Position numbers and translations under genes: made by a program. DNA of 64,000 nucleotides from UBA1206 sp045600105 (GTDB lineage Bacteria > Bacillota > Clostridia > Oscillospirales > CAG-382): positions 1 to 64,000 of the forward strand of contig JAZRXG010000034.1 of the NCBI GenBank assembly GCA_045600105.1, read 5' to 3'. Of this stretch, positions 59,820 to 64,000 are shown piece after piece (positions within the stretch are counted from its first letter, which is position 1; each line of letters starts with the position of its first letter). The notes beneath the pieces were generated by a model. That model did not search any database. It worked only from the letters and a program-made list of their open reading frames with translations, and was not told the DNA's origin.

Positions 59820-59820
59820 A

Positions 59821-60669
59821 TCAGTCGTATCCGAGCCCGTTCTTTACGAGGTCCATATAAGCGATTATGCCTTTTTCTTCGTCTTCGTCATAGACGTACC
59901 CGAGGGAGGCCGCCGTCTTTCTCGCAATATCTCCGAAAAGGGAAACCATCCCGTAAGCGGCGTTCCACATCGAGTCGGCGTCCGCGGCGCCGTACGTGCT
60001 TATGCAGCGCTCGTATACGTCGGGCGGCAGATATCTTTTGAAATATTTTCCGAGTTTTCCGACCGACACATTGAAATCGCGTTCGGCACCGATATACCAC
60101 GACAACATTCTGACGAGCATATCACGGACGCAGGTATTCAGCATATCCATGGCGTAGGGTACTTCGTCCCTCGCAATGCCTTTGGCGACGTTGTTCAGAC
60201 ACCAGTGGAATTCGTTCGCACAGTCCGAAAACTCTTTCCGTGTCGGCTTTTTTACATACCAATACGCCGGATCGATCTTCGCGTCTGCGATGACGCCGTC
60301 TTTGTCGAGCAGTATCTCCATCGGTTCGCCTTCGGGGAAGCAGGCGTCTTTCGTCACCGTGAGGTCTATCCTGTTCCCGTCGGGGAATATCATCAGATAC
60401 ACGAATTTGCCGTCACCGTCGGGCGGGATGAGCGACATGCTCTCGGGCTTCTGCATTAGAAGAGGCTTGCCGAAGTTCGCTTCGACCCATTCGTCGTTGT
60501 CCCAATATGGTGACGTATCCGTCACGAGATATACGATGTCAAAATCCTGATAAACGTCCTTCGGGCAGTTTACGTCCGTTCTCGAGCCGCTAAGTATCAC
60601 GGCTCTGATTTTTTCATCATTTTCGGCGGTTCTCACGATGAGGGAGAGCATTTCTTCGGTGTTTCTCAT
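59821..60669 (-). CDS. Aminoglycoside 6-adenylyltransferase family (AadK/ANT(6)-like)
   Basis: 282 residues, the family length. The nucleotidyltransferase motif GSR is at about 28-30 with the metal Asp pair in YQDFDIVYLV (about 40-49). FPDGNRIDLTV (about 95-105) carries the third acidic residue. C-terminal helical domain follows. Known members adenylylate streptomycin; many chromosomal homologues have no proved resistance role. It is the last gene of the lepA-hemW-SGNH run, four bases behind SGNH, and not on a mobile element, so an old resident gene is likely. Confidence 0.85.
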   Translation of the reverse strand: MRNTEEMLSLIVRTAENDEKIRAVILSGSRTDVNCPKDVYQDFDIVYLVTDTSPYWDNDEWVEANFGKPLLMQKPESMSLIPPDGDGKFVYLMIFPDGNRIDLTVTKDACFPEGEPMEILLDKDGVIADAKIDPAYWYVKKPTRKEFSDCANEFHWCLNNVAKGIARDEVPYAMDMLNTCVRDMLVRMLSWYIGAERDFNVSVGKLGKYFKRYLPPDVYERCISTYGAADADSMWNAAYGMVSLFGDIARKTAASLGYVYDEDEEKGIIAYMDLVKNGLGYD

Positions 60670-60673
60670 CGCG

Positions 60674-61654
60674 TTATACCTTTCCGCTTTCTTTCATCTT
60701 TTTGTAAAGATTTCTCGCGTAGACCGAAAAACCGAGGTCGTTCGGGTGCAGGTATTTGTCGGAGTAGAAATCGGGGATATGGGGAGTGAGCTCCCATCCG
60801 TTGATGAAATTGATGCCGTCTATCCCTTCGCAGATGCCGCGCATACGCTCGTCAAGCTCGCTTGCCGGGAAGTCCATCGCGAGGCGTTTGTCGCAGTCGG
60901 CGCGCCAGATCGGCGTCAGCGCGAAAATAACGCTGTCCGGGAAAGCTTTCCGCACATTCTCAAAAAAGCTCCTGCAATCTTTTTCAAAGCGTTCATAAGG
61001 CGTCTTTGACCAGTTGTTGGTGCCGTACGCCACGACGACGATATCGGGCTTTTCGGCTTCTTTTTCGACGATCTTGGGATAGAACACGTCGGCGGCGATT
61101 CCTTTGTTTATGCCGTCGCAGTCAAGCAGCCGCGCTATTATAGCGTCGCAGGCGAGCGACGGATATATCGCGTCGTAGCCCTGTGTTATCGAGTCGCCGT
61201 AGAACAGTATTTTTCCTTTCCTGTTTACGGGCTCGGCTTTTCCGTCGAGCTCGAAATTCTTGATTTTCGTCCTTCTCGACCACGGAAAGTATATCTCGAT
61301 CTTGTTTTCTTTGCCGTCAAGCACGAATCCGGCTTTGCCCTCGGCGGCGCTCGCGTCTGGCTGCCCGAGGTGGAAGGTCATAACGTCGTTGACGTATACG
61401 TCGAAATAGCCGTAGTAACGGCTCGAGCCGACAGACGTGAGGTAGTCGAACGAAACCCTCGTCGCGTCGGTCCTGAAAGCGAGCCTCACGCCGGACGTCG
61501 CGAACGTCTTCATGTAAAAATCGCCCAGCCCGTCGTTTTTATAGGAAAGCGACTGCGAATCGGTAAAGCGGAAGAAGCAGAAATAGCCGTCTTCCTCTCT
61601 TACGTATTCCGCGCCTTTTGTTATGGCGCGTATTCTTTCGATGTCAAGCAACAT
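60674..61654 (-). CDS. SGNH hydrolase, CE2-like esterase
   Basis: 326 residues, no signal peptide. An N-terminal beta sandwich (about 1-140) precedes an SGNH domain with FYGDSIT (Ser about 155), VVAYGTNNWS (block III) and SDKYLHPND (Asp/His pair). This two-domain layout resembles CE2 acetyl-xylan/galactoglucomannan esterases, although those are often secreted. It may remove acetyl groups from imported sugars. Its ATG overlaps the hemW stop region, so one operon. Confidence 0.87.
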   Translation of the reverse strand: MLLDIERIRAITKGAEYVREEDGYFCFFRFTDSQSLSYKNDGLGDFYMKTFATSGVRLAFRTDATRVSFDYLTSVGSSRYYGYFDVYVNDVMTFHLGQPDASAAEGKAGFVLDGKENKIEIYFPWSRRTKIKNFELDGKAEPVNRKGKILFYGDSITQGYDAIYPSLACDAIIARLLDCDGINKGIAADVFYPKIVEKEAEKPDIVVVAYGTNNWSKTPYERFEKDCRSFFENVRKAFPDSVIFALTPIWRADCDKRLAMDFPASELDERMRGICEGIDGINFINGWELTPHIPDFYSDKYLHPNDLGFSVYARNLYKKMKESGKV

Positions 61655-61655
61655 A

Positions 61656-62741
61656 TTATTTCACCGCCAGAATATTTGAAATTATATAATTAGAAATTCT
61701 GAATCCTTTTTCGTTCATCGCAAAAACTCCGTTATCAAGCGTCGCGTACCCCGCGTCGACGAATTTTTGTGCCGTACCATACGCGCTTTGCGGTATCGTC
61801 ACGCCTTCGGCAAGACGCAGACCGAGAAGGACGCGCTCTTCTTCGGCTTCCTCCTGACTGATCTCCGGAGACGTTTCAAAATCGGTATCGAACGGGAAAG
61901 ACGGACCGTTTATGAATGATCTTATGTCGTTCGGGCATGAAAACCGTCTGTTTTTCCAGAACGAGTGGGCAGCCGGACCGATCCCGATATAGTCGCTTCG
62001 TTTCCAGTACGCGCTGTTGTGACGCGATTCATAACCTTTTTTGGCGAACGACGATATCTCGTAGTGTTCGTAGTCCGAGAGCGCCGCGCAAAGATATGCG
62101 TACTGCTCCTCTTCCTCGTCCTCCGACGGAAAAACGTAGTCTTTCTGCTTTTTGAAAAGCGGAGTGTTTTCCTCAAGGATGAGTGAATACGCCGAAATAT
62201 GCTTCGGCGACAGCTCTTTTACAAAATCAAAGGTCGGTTTCGGGTCGTCGTTCGGCAGGGCGAACATCACGTCGACGGAAATATTGTCAAAAAACTTCGC
62301 CGCGTCGTCATAGCAATCGCAGAATTTTCTGAAGTCGTGTATCCGTCCAAGCCTTCTCAGTGTTTCGTCGTTTGCCGACTGAAGCCCGAGCGACAGACGG
62401 TTGAAGCCGCTTTCGCGCAGCGTACGAAGTCCGTCGGCGTTCACCGTACCGGGGTTGGCTTCCGTCGTTATTTCGGCGTTTTCAGTCACGGTGTGGCAGG
62501 CGAATACCGCGTCAAGCACTTTCGCAAGCCGCTTTTCGCCGAGAACGGTGGGCGTGCCTCCGCCGAAATAAACGGTGGAGATAACGCTTTTCGGTATCGC
62601 TTTGATATCTCTCACGCACGACTCGGCGTAGGAATCAAAAAGCGTCTCGTCGTTTGACGGAACAGAAAAAAACGCGCAGTACGCGCATTTTTTTACACAA
62701 AAAGGGAAATGGACGTAAAGCGAAAGCCCCTTACTGCTCAT
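61656..62741 (-). CDS. hemW: Radical SAM heme chaperone HemW
   Basis: 361 residues from ATG 62741. The frame is open to 62879, but this part is inside lepA in another frame and is rejected. The radical SAM cluster is C15, C19, C22 in CVKKCAYC. YFGGGTPTVL, NPGTVN and RLSLGLQSANDETL are further HemN/HemW marks. The C-terminal HemN domain is short, and the extra Cys of true HemN (CxxxCxxCxC) is absent, which favours HemW. It hands heme to apoproteins. It overlaps lepA by 11 bases. Confidence 0.92.
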   Translation of the reverse strand: MSSKGLSLYVHFPFCVKKCAYCAFFSVPSNDETLFDSYAESCVRDIKAIPKSVISTVYFGGGTPTVLGEKRLAKVLDAVFACHTVTENAEITTEANPGTVNADGLRTLRESGFNRLSLGLQSANDETLRRLGRIHDFRKFCDCYDDAAKFFDNISVDVMFALPNDDPKPTFDFVKELSPKHISAYSLILEENTPLFKKQKDYVFPSEDEEEEQYAYLCAALSDYEHYEISSFAKKGYESRHNSAYWKRSDYIGIGPAAHSFWKNRRFSCPNDIRSFINGPSFPFDTDFETSPEISQEEAEEERVLLGLRLAEGVTIPQSAYGTAQKFVDAGYATLDNGVFAMNEKGFRISNYIISNILAVK

Positions 62742-64000
62742 CGTCGTATTTGAGCACCGCCATGAACGCTTCGGGCGGGACTTCCACGGTGCCGAAGGAA
62801 CGCATACGTTTTTTGCCTTCCTTCTGCTTTTCGAGCAGCTTCTTTTTACGCGTGATATCACCGCCGTAGCACTTGGCAAGCACGTCCTTGCGGAGCGCCT
62901 TGACCGTTTCGCGGGCGATTATCTTGCCGCCGATCGCCGCCTGAACGGGGATCTCGAACATCTGCCGCGGAATGTTTTCCTTGAGCTTTTCGCATATCTT
63001 TCTAGCACGCGGATACGCCTTGTCGGCGTGTACGATGAACGAAAGCGCGTCCACGATGTCGCCGTTGAGCAGTATGTCGAGCTTGACGAGCTTGGACGGC
63101 TCGTAGCCCTTGTGCTCGTAATCGAGCGACGCGTAACCCTTGGAGCGGGATTTGAGCGCGTCGAAAAAGTCGTATATTATCTCGTTGAGGGGCATATCGT
63201 ACCTGAGCTCGGCTCTGTTCGTGTCGAGGTAGCTCATTCCGAGATATACGCCGCGGCGGTCGCGGCAGAGTTCCATTATCGAGCCGACGTATTCGGTGGG
63301 CGTGATGACCGACGCCTTCACTATCGGCTCCGCCGATTCGGCTATCTCCTCGGCAACGGGGTAGTTGGTGGGGTTGTCTATCATCACGGTGTCGCCGTTC
63401 GTCTTGGTTATTTGATAAATGACCGACGGTGCCGTCGTGATAAGATCGAGATCGAATTCGCGCTCCAGCCTTTCCTCGATTATTTCCATGTGGAGAAGCC
63501 CGAGGAAGCCGCAGCGGAAGCCGAAGCCGAGGGCAATGGACGTTTCGGGCTCGAACCCGAACGCCGCGTCGTTGAGCCTCAGCTTTTCAAGCGCGTCGCG
63601 CAGGTCGCCGTACCGCGAACCGTCCGCGGGATAAATGCCGGCGTATACCATGGGCAGACATTTCTTGAATCCGGGGAGAGGCTCGTCGGCGGGTTTTTCC
63701 GCAGACGTTATCGTGTCGCCGACGACGGTGTCGGAAACGCTCTTGATGGACGCCGTGAAATATCCGACTTCGCCCGGATAAAGTCTGTCACGCGGAGCGA
63801 GACGGAGAGGCGCGAGCGTGCCCGTTTCGACGACGGTGAATTCGGCACCCGTGTGCATCATCCTTATAGTGTCACCGGCGCCTATCGTGCCGTTCATGAC
63901 GCGGAAATATACAATAACGCCTTTGTAGCTGTCGTAATACGAGTCAAAAACGAGCGCTTCGAGCGGCTTGTCGGCGTCACCCGTAGGAGCGGGTATCTCT
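62731..64000 (-). CDS. lepA: Elongation factor 4 (LepA), 5' part outside the window
   Basis: The C-terminal 422 residues of EF4 are present; the G domain lies beyond the right edge. Visible parts are the start of domain II (VFDSYYDSYKGVIVYFRV), GFRCGFLGLLHMEI, the PSVIYQ region, and the C-terminal EF4-specific tail GGDITRKKKLLEKQKEGKKRM. It back-translocates stalled ribosomes. The stop overlaps hemW, so translation is coupled. Confidence 0.97.
   Translation of the reverse strand, partial: EIPAPTGDADKPLEALVFDSYYDSYKGVIVYFRVMNGTIGAGDTIRMMHTGAEFTVVETGTLAPLRLAPRDRLYPGEVGYFTASIKSVSDTVVGDTITSAEKPADEPLPGFKKCLPMVYAGIYPADGSRYGDLRDALEKLRLNDAAFGFEPETSIALGFGFRCGFLGLLHMEIIEERLEREFDLDLITTAPSVIYQITKTNGDTVMIDNPTNYPVAEEIAESAEPIVKASVITPTEYVGSIMELCRDRRGVYLGMSYLDTNRAELRYDMPLNEIIYDFFDALKSRSKGYASLDYEHKGYEPSKLVKLDILLNGDIVDALSFIVHADKAYPRARKICEKLKENIPRQMFEIPVQAAIGGKIIARETVKALRKDVLAKCYGGDITRKKKLLEKQKEGKKRMRSFGTVEVPPEAFMAVLKYDDEQ

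Noticed and set aside
62742..62879. 46-residue N-terminal extension of HemW
   Set aside because: It lies within lepA in another frame; HemW proteins begin close to the radical SAM motif, as from 62741.

Overview
The window looks like chromosome from an uncultured, probably gut-associated anaerobe of the Bacillota, class Clostridia (Oscillospiraceae/Ruminococcaceae-like). The signs are a Spo0A-type regulator, type I dockerins, DUF4830/DUF1836/DUF6273 proteins, a Na+-pumping decarboxylase set, an hrcA-grpE-dnaK-dnaJ operon with a CIRCE-like site, sigma-A promoters with 16-18 bp spacers, and strong Rho-independent terminators. No phage structural genes, transposases, rRNA genes or CRISPR arrays were seen. 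The last gene (lepA) runs off the right edge.

Layout. 1-390: non-coding, with a striking array of short hairpins separated by GTGATG/CATCAC. 0.4-7.5 kb (mostly minus strand): ABC exporter pair, sugar-ABC ATPase, pseudouridine synthase with two small membrane proteins, ABC-F ATPase. 7.6-11.9 kb: YdjI-like SPFH zinc-ribbon protein, YdjG-like zinc-ribbon membrane protein, anchored SGNH hydrolase. 11.9-16.9 kb: nagB, DUF6273 surface protein, asnS, aminotransferase. 16.9-25.6 kb: a surface-glycan operon (solute-binding lipoprotein, F5/8C-DUF4855 anchored protein, CBM9 lipoprotein, sugar isomerase), followed by a membrane protein and a D,D-carboxypeptidase. 25.6-32 kb: GH29 fucosidase, tRNA-Leu, heat-shock operon. 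32-36.2 kb: two dockerin proteins, one frameshifted, around an (AAGC)21 tract that has its own promoters and terminator. 36.3-44.5 kb: alpha/beta hydrolase, phosphoesterase, hpt, Na+-pumping oxaloacetate decarboxylase operon, TPP riboswitch with thiT, and a coiled-coil/CBM9-like pair. 44.5-47.7 kb: tRNA-Ser, a Spo0A homologue with a degenerate receiver, an S24 self-cleaving repressor, and a HigBA toxin-antitoxin pair. 47.7-54.8 kb: pepF, rpsB-tsf, DUF1836 regulator and prohibitin membrane operon. 54.9-64 kb: a second DUF4855 lipoprotein, four tRNAs, a Cthe_2159-type lipoprotein, and a lepA-hemW-SGNH-aminoglycoside nucleotidyltransferase operon.

How the parts fit. Much of the accessory content points outwards to glycans: two DUF4855 proteins, CBM9 domains, F5/8C domains, dockerins, SGNH esterase-like enzymes, a fucosidase and a general sugar-ABC ATPase. 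Many surface proteins sit on similar Ser/Glu/Pro stalks. Central metabolism shows amino-sugar breakdown (nagB) and energy conservation through a decarboxylase sodium pump. The points most worth a second look are the hairpin array (55-268), the transcribed AAGC repeat (34271-34556), the Spo0A homologue whose phospho-acceptor Asp is Glu, the DUF4855 operon, and the frameshifted dockerin gene.
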